Shown here: positions 36,741 to 47,680 of the stretch, in pieces
Position numbering within the stretch: the first letter of the stretch is position 1
Layout: each line of letters starts with the position of its first letter
From: Erythroxylum novogranatense
Lineage: Eukaryota > Streptophyta > Magnoliopsida > Malpighiales > Erythroxylaceae
Reading direction: 5' to 3'
Assembly: GCA_029891385.1 (NCBI GenBank)
Contig: CM057225.1
Span: 16,978,620-17,042,619 of the forward strand
Length of the DNA stretch: 64,000 nucleotides
Notes under the pieces: model-generated
The model's input: only the letters and a program-made list of their open reading frames with translations
The model's database searches: none
Told to the model about the DNA's origin: nothing
Made by a program: the position numbers and the translations under genes

Positions 36741-37424
36741 GGGATCCCCAGCCTCCCATCTTATCTCTTCCCCACCTTGAAAGGACACAACAGTTCCACT
36801 TCCACGGCCGAGCAAGTGCCACGATGTCACATCCCTCTTTCTAGTTTAGGACGCAGTACCGACAGTATCATTATCCACCGAAACCCAAGGCTCATAGAAA
36901 CTTGGGAATTGAGTGGTCCTTCAATGGGTAAAGGCTATTCATTAAGGCCCATTTCAGAAATTCAAAGTCCAAACCGGAAAGGTGGGGTTCACAAGAAGAT
37001 GAGAGGAAAAGGAGTGTGGATATGGCATCAACCAATCAGAACTCAGGAAACCCATATGGGAGAATGGAATGATCACCAACAATCCTCCAATCCTTGGATT
37101 TTATTTTCTTTTTTCTTTTTTTTCTCAATATTGAATAACTGTGTCCATTTCCCATTAGCCGTGTACAATTGAGCAAGTCAACAATGTTGTACCGAGTACC
37201 GACCGAACTATCTTGTTAAAAGAACAGAAGCCTCTTAACAACGTCAAAGCAATACGGTGGACAAATAAGACCAAACCAAACCCACCATAAAGCCACACGC
37301 CCCTTCTTTCTTTCCCTTCCCTCCATTTCCCGGAGCTCGTTAAACGACTCCATTAACTCTCCAATTCCTCCTCTTTGCCGGACCTATTGCGTCAGGGGTT
37401 TAGTTTCAATATCCTTCGACGGCC
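36741..37424 (+). promoter_or_regulatory. HEMA upstream region with CCAAT element
   Basis: CCAATCAGA at 37032-37040 follows GATATGGCATCAA, a GATA-type and CCAAT arrangement common in light-responsive promoters. A pyrimidine-rich leader (CCCCTTCTTTCTTTCCCTTCC, split by spaces) precedes the start codon by ~110 bases. I see no convincing TATA box. The open frame at 36777-37172 has no recognisable domain. Regulation by light is an inference from the known behaviour of HEMA genes. Confidence 0.35.
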
Positions 37425-39863
37425 ATGGCTGTTTCCAGCGGCTTCGTCACCACCTTCTCCGGTGCCAAAATGGAGACTTTATTGTTGAATTCCCTTCTTC
37501 GTCCACGTCGACGTCTGCGGCGGGTTGTTTTAGGGCTCATTTGGCTCCGACGACGCAGGTTTGGCTGGTGGGCAAACCGGGTCGGCGCAATCAGAGAGTT
37601 CCGTTGGCAAAGAGAGGAGGGGTGCGATGCGAGGTCGTTACTTCGGCGACGGAAGCCGTCATTGAGAGTGACGCTGGCTTCGATCGGCCGAAGGTTTCGG
37701 GCTTGTCCGCTCTTGAACAGCTCAAGACGTCCGCTGCTGATAGTGAGTTTGTATATTAAACTCTCAATGTTTAGGAAGTTTTTTTGGAATTTTGGTCTTT
37801 ATTTTTCCCTTATGTTAAATGTATAATAATTAATGATTCTGTTAAGATTTTTTTTTCTTAATTCTAATCCACCATTGTGTTCTTTTTACTGGATTCTTAA
37901 CTTCTATAAGAGATTTACTAGTGTTTGGAGAGCGCTTCACTTGGCTATTTGATAATCATTTTGCAACCTTTGGACTGCTATATGGGAGTTTCCTTTCTGA
38001 AAATTGTTCCGAGAAGCGTCTCTTAGGGAAAATAGAACACCTTTTTAACAGTGTTGCATGTTACAAGTCAGCACCGCAGGCCATTGTTTGAGGAATTGTT
38101 ATAAAGTTTTCCAGTTGTGTAAGTTTATCTGATCGTCATGTCATTTTCTTTTTTCAGGATATACAAAGGAAAGAGCTAGCATTGTAGTTATTGGGCTGAG
38201 TGTTCATACGACTCCAGTTGAAATGCGTGAAAAACTTGCCATTCCAGAAGCCGAATGGCCTCGAGCTATTGAGGAGCTTTGTGGATTAAATCATATTGAA
38301 GAGGCTGCTGTCCTTAGCACCTGTAACAGAATGGAGATCTACGTTGTCGCCCTGTCTCAGCACCGTGGAGTGAAAGAAGTGACTGAATGGATGTCTAAGG
38401 TCCTTTCCCCTTCATTATCCATGCTCTTAATATCGGACTAAGCATTCCTTTTATTTTAGGTTTGTTTTAAATCATTCTATAGAATGGAAGCGCATTCTTT
38501 TGTTTGACAAAAATGGGATTTGATTGACCATTCTACAGTAATGGATGCTCCTGTTAGATGCCTTTTGACTTCTTGAGAGAAATAATTACCCTCTTATTAT
38601 TGTTGCTAAAATAATCTCAATAGTGACTAAAATTTCCCTTAATTGGACTTCAGTTATTAATTATTAGTTTGTTTGATTTGATAAAAGATTTCTTCTTCTT
38701 TACTCTGGTATTAACCAGTTTTTCTACATTTTTTACAGACAAGTGGCATCCCTGTTTCAGAAATTGCTCAGCACAGGTTCTTGTTGTACAACAATGATGC
38801 TACACGACATCTCTTTGAAGTTTCTGCAGGGCTGGACTCTCTTGTTCTTGGAGAAGGTCAAATTCTTGCTCAGGTTAAACAAGTTGTCAAAGTTGGACAA
38901 GGAGTTGTTGGCTTTGGGAGGAACATTAGCGGGCTATTTAAGCATGCTATCACTGTTGGAAAGCGGGTTAGAACAGAGACAAATATTGCTGCTGGGGCTG
39001 TTTCAGTAAGCTCTGCAGCTGTGGAACTGGCTTTAATGAAGCTTCCTGAATCTTCACATGCCACGGCCAGAATGTTGGTAATTGGGGCAGGCAAGATGGG
39101 TAAGCTTGTTATCAAGCATTTAGTGGCAAAAGGCTGCACCACGATGGTGGTAGTCAACAGAAGTGAGGAGAAAGTTGCAGCCATTAGTGAAGAGATGAAG
39201 GATGTTGAGATTATTTACAAGCCCTTGACTGAGATGCTAACTTGTGCTTCTGAAGCTGACGTGGTTTTCACCAGCACAGCCTCAGAAACTCCATTGTTTT
39301 TGAGAGAGCATGTTGAGGATTTTCCTGCTGTTGGTTCAGAAGTAGGTGGTTTAAGGTTATTTGTTGATATCTCTGTTCCATGAAATGTGGGCTCGTGTGT
39401 CAATGATGTTGATGGTGCAAGAGTTTACAATGTTGATGACCTTAAGGAGGTTGTGGCTGCTAATAAAGAAGATCGTCTCAGAAAAGCAATGGAAGCTCAG
39501 GCAATCATCGCAGATGAATCAAAACAATTTGAAGCTTGGAGGGATTCGTTGGAGACTGTTCCTACCATCAAAAAGTTGAGGGCTTATGCAGAGAGAATCC
39601 GAGTTGCAGAGTTGGAGAAGTGCCTGTCAAAAATGGGTGATGATATCTCAAAGAAAACAAGGAGAGCTGTGGATGATCTTAGCCGTGGTATAGTGAATAA
39701 GCTTCTGCATGGTCCAATGCAGCATCTGAGATGCGATGGAAGCGATAGCCGAACTCTAAGTGAAACCCTTGAGAATATGCATGCGCTTAACAGAATGTTC
39801 AGCCTTGAGACAGAAGTAGCTGTTTTGGAACAAAAGCTTCGAGCCAAACAAAGCCAGAAGTAA
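37425..39863 (+). CDS. HEMA: Glutamyl-tRNA reductase, frame interrupted twice
   Basis: This enzyme reduces glutamyl-tRNA(Glu) to glutamate-1-semialdehyde with NADPH in the chloroplast stroma, the committed step to chlorophyll and haem. Exons: 37425-37742, 38158-38399 and 38739-39863, with GT-AG introns. The start [15 protein letters not shown] is the usual beginning of the plant transit peptide. The catalytic Cys is in STCNRMEIY (about residue 160), the NADPH loop is [10 protein letters not shown] (about 300), and the C-terminal dimerisation domain has [19 protein letters not shown]. Expected length is about 561 residues. Two defects are seen. One base is missing in the transit-peptide region (37491-37500), moving MAVSS... 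and KRGGVRCEV into different frames. At 39381 a TGA stands where the family has Arg (VDISVP-stop-NVGSCV), removing the last ~160 residues. All other family motifs are intact. It is either a young pseudogene or a sound gene with sequence errors. Confidence 0.93.
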
Positions 39864-40151
39864 GCACCATTGTAATATCGCCTCAGGTGACACCTCAATT
39901 TACTTCCACAACATTGAATAAGGGGAAAACTTCCTCAATTTCTTGCGAGCGTCCTGATTACAATATTGACTTGTGAGATCCCTAATGGGAATATTCAATC
40001 ATTCCTTCAAGGACTGTTCCTAAAATTCATTGGGCCAGCTTTTAGGAAACTCTGAAGCACTGAAGTGGGCTCGATCCCTGTTATCAATTTGTTCAGGAGT
40101 TTCTGGCCTGTATCTTGTATAATTATAAATGACAAGTGTTGTAATCTAAGA
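39864..40151 (+). other. HEMA 3' flank
   Basis: Downstream of the TAA stop is an unexceptional AT-rich tail with an AATAAG near 39916 that could serve in polyadenylation. Nothing else is recognised before the repeat at 40152. Confidence 0.4.
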
Positions 40152-40574
40152 AGCACGGACACGGACACGGACACGGACACGGACACGGACACGGACACGG
40201 ACACGGACACGGGACACGGTACGGACACGGACACGGGGACACACCAACTTCTAAAATTTGGTGGACACGGACACGGCATATATATATATTATAAAAATTA
40301 AAATTATGAAAAAAAAATTAGAATTCATAATATGATATATATTGATTAATGTATTTCAAGACTTACAACATCTTGATAGTTCATACATATTTGATACTTT
40401 ATAAGTCCCTCTTAAAAAATATGAAACATATATTCTATGGAGCATATATTTCATTAAGTAATGTCTAAGTGGTCTCCAGACGTGTCCGAGCTATGTTCAC
40501 CGTATATCAGTGGGTGTCTGATAGGGACACGTGTCCGACAAGCGGACATGGCTTTATTTTGCTGTGTCCGTGCT
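40152..40574. mobile_element. Small inverted-repeat element with ACACGG array
   Basis: It starts AGCACGGACAC and ends GTGTCCGTGCT, an 11-bp perfect terminal inverted repeat. Just inside the left end is a (GGACAC)n hexamer run, about 40152-40240, with further ACACGG copies to 40276. The interior is AT-rich, with GACACGTGTCCG (a 12-bp palindrome) near 40526. No protein is encoded. No clear target duplication is seen, so the class is open (MITE-like). Confidence 0.55.
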
Positions 40575-43198
40575 ACATAGGTTATAATTAGTTTATTCGT
40601 TGACTCAATATAGAGACGAGATGTTACGAATGTTGTTTTTAGTCTATCTAAATTGTTATAAGGCTTGAGTTCCGTGGCCGACGCCCTGGTCCTCTTTTGC
40701 CCGAGGATTACAAGAAGTCGTTGTTGAGGCTGAAAAATCTCCTTATTAGATTTTGTTTTGTCCCTCTAAGTTGATACTCTTTCAGGATTCATTTTCTGTA
40801 CCTATTCCATCTGACTCCTTTTCATTCAGAATACAAAGTGTCAATCACAAATCTAATGAACTAACAGCTTAAACTCTTGTTCAGTCGTTTCTTTATGTAG
40901 CTCAGGCTTGGTCTCCCGTTCATCAAAGGCCGTTCTGGAGAGTCTTATTCCGTAGGAAGATTCTATGAAAATGGTTAGAATGGACGCTGAGAGAAGTCTT
41001 GTAAGGTCATTAGCTGTCACTTGATAGGGTGCTGTGATTAAAATTACAGTTTTGATGACAAGTTAATCCAGGTAATGTACCCGAAAGAATCTAAAGCAGT
41101 AAGTCTTTGAGAAAGTGAGCTTTCATTCACACCATCCTCTCCTACTCTACTTCCTTTATAACTATTCATTGTCCTATCTGTCATCACGTGCAGCAACTTC
41201 TGGGTCCATTTACAGAACCTGACCCGTTTGCGTTGGTTACATTTCAATAATTTTACGTCCAACTAATCACTGGTCCTGGAAAGGAGGGTAAAGTGTACTG
41301 ACATTCAAGATCGGTCCTTTAAGGAACATCACAGTTCTTTTGGTTTTGGGTCTGAGATTTGTATTCAGGACGCGCAAGGTCATTAAGACAGAAAAGGACC
41401 AGACGGAATAAAGTTCCATTGAAGACTCACTCATTACAGCATTCGATGCATAAGGAATTGCAGAGGAACACTTTGACTTGTATGGTCGTACGTGTTCGTT
41501 CCTTCTGGACCTCCACAAACAGCTTACGCGTCATGAAGCTTCTTCTGTAGTTTTTATCCACAGTAACTGTACAAGACATTTGGAGGACAAACATGTTCTC
41601 AGCATTTCATCGACCATTTCAGTATTCTAATTTAATCCTTCAAATTGCTATAGTCTCTAAAATAATTTAATAGCTGGAAAATTAAAATAAAGTAGTATTA
41701 AAAATATGTTTATCTATAAATAAATCTCCAAAAAATGTACACTTCAGGCTCATGGTCCCTCCCCATGAGAAGCTGAATTACGTTGTGTGCTTATTGTATT
41801 GGCCATAACCACGAATGGTCCCTACCTAGAGTGGCCTGATCACATTTACATCTGTGTTTGATCCCGTACTAGCTGGTCCATCACCTACCTTTGGTTTTTT
41901 TTCTTTACTAAAAGTTTAAGGATGTATTTACTAAAATTGATGGAACAAATAGGTGATGTACAGACTAATAGACGCTTAGGTATAGGGTTCTTAACACTCT
42001 ATATAGCTCTTTTTTTTTCAAGATAACTATTAATTATGATATTCGTGCAATATCATTTATGGAGGGTTAGATTAGTATTAATAAGGATTAAAATTAAAAG
42101 GTACAATTGATAGAATCTCCTATCCTTTGGATTTTTAAGAAGAGGTGAAGATCCTATTATATTGCTCTCGTCCTATTCCCCACCCTAAAGTATTGTGGTC
42201 TAATATAAGACAAAATGAGATTGATGTCTCTTGATTATGACTTAGTACTTAATATGCAGACAAAATAGCACAATATCAAAGTAGCTGAAGAAATTACAGA
42301 GAATAAATACTACAAACATGGCATCCCATCTAAGAACAAGATGGAAAGCCGTGGGGCGGGTGTAAATCCTTGTTACCATTACCATTCAGTTGGTTTACCA
42401 TTCTTGAATAAAATGTTTTGGCAAAAGGAATTCAGAATGGCTCAAACTCTAATAAGGCATTGTAATTGGATTTGGATTAGGATAAAGGGAGAATGTAAGA
42501 GGACTTAAAGGAATGATTACATAGCTCACAATAAGGAGTCTAGATCTTTTATCCAATTTTATGGTGTCTTATTCTGTCCAATAAATCTCAGTCATTTATT
42601 TATATGAGTCTCACAAAATAAATAGCTAAAATTTTATAGACAGAATAAGACAGAATAATACTAGACTGAGATCTGGTCTCCACAATAAGGTGTCTTTAAT
42701 AATGTTTATAAATTTCATTGCAACTATCATAACTGAAATCATTTCATTGGAAGCCCTTACTCACCTAAGCTACGACTGCAAACCCACCCCCCAATCATTC
42801 TGTCTCTTTTAGATGCTTCCAAAACGCCAATCACCTTGCCCTTTCAAAGCAATCAATATATATATCCCAACCTATTAAACAACAATTGTCTACTGTCACA
42901 TACAACAAATCATCCAATAATGAAGCAGTTGTAAGTACACCAACCAACTTTTACCCATACTATACAATTACTACTTGTAAATCCCAGAATAATTAAATGA
43001 GAGATATTGAATTTAAAATCATGACGAGTACAGAAGCAACAAGCAAAACTCGATGAGTTACACTTACACATCATCATCTATCGTTCAAAGTTGGGCGGCC
43101 TATGCTTCTGCTCGCACCACCATATTTGTCATTTGATGATAATTACCCTATTTCTCCCTAAATCAAACAAAATCATCTTTTTAAATTTTATATTTTAA
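40575..43198. other. Intergenic region, no gene recognised
   Basis: Short open frames here carry no domain. At 42840-42925 a TATATATATCCC is followed ~60 bases later by ATGAAGCAGTTGTAAG, which could be a first tiny exon, but nothing continuing it was found. 43010-43198 is probably the 3' untranslated region of the minus-strand gene at its right. Confidence 0.4.
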
Positions 43199-45659
43199 CT
43201 AAAATCTAGCGTTTTCGAAGCCGTGCAAATCGCTCACTCTGTTCAATGACTTCTTCATCATGGCTACCTTCGCCAGCTTCTCCGCCGCCCTCCAAGCCGA
43301 TGTCGGCGTCAACGGCTCACCATTCTCATCCGTCACCACCACCGACGCAGCTTCCCTCTCGCCACCTCTTCTCTGCCGAAATTCCATCTGATTCTCTCTT
43401 CGCCAATGAAGCTCAGCCAGCTCAGCATCCAAACCTTTCACGTACTCATCAGCTGACCTCGGGGTTGAGCTCCACTGTATTATCAAACCCCGGGAAGACA
43501 CGAGTAATTGATGAGCGCTAGTGAAATCCCCATGATCCACGAGGCTCCGACCTTCGGCAACGGCTCGCGTTGCAATGAAGTGATTCCTCAGTCGTTCGAT
43601 TTTGGGCTCCGATGATCGGACTGCATGTGGACGCGGGGCCAACAATGCCTGATCGCGGCCGTATACCACTTCCTGAGTGGCGGGGTCCTTGTACAAACAG
43701 CGAACTGACAACACCTGGTGGGACCCAGTCGCCGTAGACGGAACCCTAAGCTCCACCAACAACTCCCTTTCTTCTTCCGCGTACAAATCGCCTAAGCGCA
43801 CCGAGCCCGATCGGAGCACAGTAGGCCTCGCATTGCATGCGTACACCGCCGTAATCTCAGCCGGGGCCGAGCCGGAGGCTAGGTTTAGCTGGATTCTCAA
43901 GTCCTGAACCACCACGCTTAACAAACCACCAACGCATTTGGCAAACGCGTCCTCGGCTGGCTCGTGACTGTAACCGGCACTTTGGCCAAACCCAAACGAG
44001 TGTACAGGAATCTCAATGTGAGCGAATCGAGTGGACGATGCATGGCTGGAGGCTCGCTGTTGAGTGTATGCATTACTCTGAACACGCTCATCTTGACCGT
44101 CGGATAGCAACATGATGCTCGCCACAGGATTTCTCTCCCTTCTGTCTTCAAGCACCTTAGTTGCTTTCCTTAAAGCGTCTCCAACACAGGTCCCTTGTCC
44201 ACACTTGAGCCGGTCAACGATTCGACGAGCTGTGCGTTGACCGTGAGCCGTCATCCTCTTCAGAGGTAAGAGCCTTTTAGGAATGCCCGAGAAAGCCACA
44301 ACAGAAAGCCGGTCAGCGGAGCCGAGTGAGGAAATGACCAAACGCATGGCTCGTTTAAGCATCTGTAGCTTGGCTCCGGTCATGCTTCCACTAACGTCAA
44401 GAACCGTCACCAAATCTATTGGAGCTCTCTGTGAAGGATCCAAAGCGGGGCCGCAGTGTTACCGCGCACTGGTTGTGCCGGTGGCGGCGCTTTTACTCTC
44501 AGAGCAACAGCGTAAGTTTGATAGCCTCGACTCGCTGATACGACGGCAGCTTCAGGCAATAGTCTGACCTGGACATTCCTTGAATCAAAGCTGTTGATTG
44601 TCACCTCATTGGATTTGATGGAAGACGAGGGATAGGATTAACGAGAAAGCCCTGAATTCCTCGTCGTCGTCGTCGTCGTCGTCGTCGTTCCTTCAACATT
44701 CTCGTCGGCTTCTGGTATGGGAACAAACATCCCACGAGCTGTTGGAGACAGCAATGGCTCGTCGTCGTCGTAGGATCTCGAGTCAGAGGATTTTGGAGTT
44801 AGTGGCTGTTGTTTCGTGGTCTTTATGGCTATGGGTGAAGATTCAACTAGAACCACTTTTTTCTCGTCAATCTTGGGCTTGTTACCGTTGTTATTGTTGG
44901 TGTTAGTGGTGGGTGCAACGGTGTTGTTGCCTCCGTCGTGGGTTTGAGAATCGTTTTCAGGGTGGAGATTCTTGTGGACGGCGAGCAAAGGAACGTCTTT
45001 CCAGGTGGCACTACAGACAGGACACACGAGGGTGCCATTTTTGCGAACATGGGAAGCTATGCAAGGGAAGTGAAAAGCGTGTGCGCACTCTGCTGTGTAA
45101 ATTGCCGTGCCCTGTCCCGTCTTCACGCTGTTCAAACATATTCCACAGCTACTCTGCAAACAGGATAAAACAAGCAAAAACCAATCCCTAAAGTCAAATC
45201 CTTTCAGTTACTGAACGCTCACTCTCTCTTAAAGTAAGATTTATATATATATATATATAATAAGTCAAGTTTTTGGAATCTTACTCTGAACTTGAAGCTG
45301 TTCCTGAAGAGAGCCAACTTAAGAGGAGATCGCGGAGAAGATGGGTTGGAACCCAGTAATGAAGTTTTGGGGCTCTTGGTTGCTCTAGGCGTGGTTTTAC
45401 AATGTAGTATTGGACTCTCACGTACTACTGGGTCTGCACCAGCAGACGTGGTTCGGCAACGCAAGCTGGGGCTTGATGCGAGCTGAGAATGTTGGCGAGG
45501 AGTGGTCGGGTTGCTTCCGACGGAGAGAAAAGCTAGCTTTGTACAGCTTCTGGGGCTTGGACTAGCACTGGGGCTCGTCTGCTGCTTATCTGAAACTGTA
45601 GTGGTTTCTCTGTCTCTAGGGATCGTCGTGCAAAAGGCTCTTCTCCATCCAGTACCCAT
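43199..45659 (-). CDS. WAV3: WAV3-family RING/vWA E3 ubiquitin ligase, frame interrupted
   Basis: Exon 1 is 45659-45285 (125 codons, Ser/Thr/Pro-rich, MGTGWRRAFCTTIPRDRE). The intron is 45284-45154 (GT-AG). Exon 2 runs from 45153 to the stop at 43199. The RING finger opens exon 2 (SSCGICLNSVKTGQGTAIYT, CAHAFHFPCIASH, CPVCSATW). A linker and QGFLVNP follow, then the vWA domain (APIDLVTVLDVSGSMTGAKL with MIDAS DVSGS; ILLSDGQDERV). The C-terminal tail ends FENARF. Arabidopsis WAV3 relatives act as RING ubiquitin ligases in root gravitropic/waving growth; the exact paralogue is not certain. Frame breaks equal one lost base each at 44442-44444 (run of T on minus), 44629-44631 (C run) and 44655-44656 (T run), and probably one near the GAC-type triplet run at about 44690. 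With these the length is about 777 residues, near the family size. Confidence 0.9.
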
Positions 45660-45745
45660 TTTAGATGAGTTACCAAAAAGACGAGAACAAAAGGCAATTA
45701 CTCCTTTTTCTCCGCTTCCCTTCTACTAAAAGTCCCAACCCCCCC

Positions 45746-45754
45746 TATATATAT
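45746..45754 (-). promoter_or_regulatory. Probable TATA box of the WAV3-like gene
   Basis: TATATATAT stands about 90 bases upstream of the start codon on minus, preceded there by a purine-rich stretch. A G-box (GGCCACGTGTCGG, core 46207-46212) lies about 450 bases further upstream. Function is inferred from position. Confidence 0.4.
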
Positions 45755-46476
45755 CTTTCTTATTCCCACCCTTCTTTTATCTTTTGTTAGAAACTAAGAA
45801 GATAAAAGCAAAACGAGGTTTTGTTTTGGTCGATCTGAGAATGCCACAGAAGACAAAAGTGCAGGATTAAATCCAGCAAGAAAGAACATGGGATCAAACA
45901 AATGGAGAAAAGTTGAAAGAGACAAAGTGGAGAGATTTAGGATACAGAACCCCAACCGCAAGAGTATGACTCAAGACCCAGCCCTCTTTCGCTCCTATAT
46001 TTCTTTTCCACTTTCTTCTATAAACTATAACTACTCTCTATATCGAAAACCTCAAAACATACGCTGGCAACATAAAGGCTTGAGATCTACTGCTTCTGTT
46101 TCTCTGTGTTTGATATGAAGATTATATAAAGCCAGTTCTCGCTTGGATGTTAATATTTATGCACCTTGGAAATGGCAGCCCGAAGAATTTACCCAACTGT
46201 AACGGCCACGTGTCGGTTCATGTTTTAGGTAGCCAGTCAACGCCTCTGTTCTCCTTCAGTTTTTACTTCCCGTTAGCAGGTAATCTCCACCGACCTGTAA
46301 AACTTGTATGCCAAGAAATTTAGCACGCGCTGAACATGGCGTGTCTTGATTGGAGTCAAATTCACGTGATTCTCTTCGCCCATGGCCATGGCCTCTTATC
46401 TGTTCTTGATATCAGATAGCAACGGGAAGGTCTTGATTGAATTAAAACTTGTTACTACTATGCTAAATTTTCGGTC
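45755..46476. other. WAV3-like upstream region
   Basis: It contains the G-box at 46207-46212 and AT-rich DNA with no gene recognised. The small open frame at 45888-46118 lacks any domain. Confidence 0.4.
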
Positions 46477-46704
46477 TCTTAATTATAACACCTTTTTTTT
46501 TTATAGTCTAATGGGAGGTATTTATTGGGTCGAAGTCGGTGACTAATCTCCCTTCGCTGTACTGATACATCCCTTACGGAGACTGCAGCTGACCCAGAAG
46601 TTTACTGCATTCTTAAGGGCATGGATCGAACCCGAAACCTCTTGATTAAGCGACGAAGGTATGCGCTACCTATGTAAACCTATTAGGTTTCTTAATTATA
46701 ACAC
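46477..46704 (-). mobile_element. tRNA-derived SINE with 15-bp target duplication
   Basis: Perfect 15-bp direct repeats TCTTAATTATAACAC (46477-46491 and 46690-46704) flank a 198-bp unit. On minus, the unit has a tRNA-like head with a B box GGTTCGATCC (46632-46623) and an A-box-like GGTAGCGCATACC. It ends in a poly(A) tract (plus strand T run at 46493-46503). Long duplications and an A tail indicate LINE-driven insertion. The family resembles plant Au-like SINEs but I cannot confirm it. Confidence 0.88.
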
Positions 46705-47680
46705 TATACCTAAGCTTATGAAGGAGCCAATATTTGATTTAAATTTGCTACTGTTATATTAGATTTCAAGTGATGTTAAAATTATTAGGCAACATATACG
46801 CATATCCTTTTATTTCTAAGATGGAAGTTTTGAGTTATATTCATTATTATTATTAAATTGTTTACTGCTAAGTGCTAACGCTTTACGGCATAAACCATGG
46901 GAGAGATGAATATCGATCCTGCCGATCTCGACTTTGTCCTGCGAAGATGATCATAAATTCATGATCGGAGATGAGAATCTTTTGGCCTTTGGTGGTGGGA
47001 CCAGGACGGCAGCGATAGGAGAGGAGGACGATAATATAAATATAGGTTGGTTTAATGCTCATAGAAATTTTACACGGATATTGTTTGACTTTAACAGGGG
47101 AATAAATTACGATTACCTACATTTTAAGGATTAAAAAAAAACCAAGAAGATAATGATATCTAGGGTGTCAGAGTGTACTGCAATTGCACGTCTTAATTAC
47201 CGTATCACTGTAGGCAGTTTAATGCAAAGTGTAGAGGGTAGAAGTCAGATTTTACTCAGGGGCTCAGACACCCACATGACTGGTCCTTTCTAGGGCTGTC
47301 AGGAGTTTCGAGACCACCGTATACTATAGTTCTCATCCTACTCAACGTCAAAGTTCTGTTCACTTTGGTTCGCATTTTTAATCTGCAGTTCATTGTTCAA
47401 ACTTCTTTTGGACCGGTAATAAAAACATCGATCGGATCTGGTCTTCATATCTTCATCATTTACTGACTAGATACCTCACAGTAGGAAAGGCCACCGGTCG
47501 GACCGGGGTTTGAACCGCTTCTAACCTAACTCGGAGTTTGTCTGTGCCCTGACAAGTTGGGGCCTGCCCAATTCCCAGTTCGACAAACTCTGCTCAGCTT
47601 AATTTTACATTTTTTAAAAAAATTTAAAAAACAACGTTATTTAATAGAAGGATGTTGTTTTGTACCTATCTATCTGAAGA
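46705..47680. other. Intergenic region, nothing firm
   Basis: An open frame at 46934-47134 (EDDHKFMIGDENLLAFGGGT) and a near-adjacent ATG at 46898 (MGEMNIDPADLDFVL, other frame) may be remnants of one small protein. I recognise no family. 47160-47680 shows no feature. Confidence 0.35.

Noticed and set aside
36777..37172. 131-codon open frame upstream of HEMA
   Set aside because: No recognisable domain, an F-run from a poly-T tract, and it overlaps the expected HEMA promoter.
40007..40301. Open frames with Asp-Thr or Ser-Val repeats on both strands
   Set aside because: They translate the ACACGG hexamer array and have no other coding sign.
42840..42940. TATA-like sequence followed by ATGAAGCAGTTGTAAG as the first exon of a small gene
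   Set aside because: No continuation of the reading frame was found in the next kilobase on the plus strand.
43246..43521. Plus-strand Ser/Pro-rich open frame
   Set aside because: It is antisense to the WAV3-like C-terminal coding region.
46560..46690. A tRNA gene (A and B boxes)
   Set aside because: No cloverleaf can be completed, and a poly(A) end plus 15-bp target duplications show a SINE.
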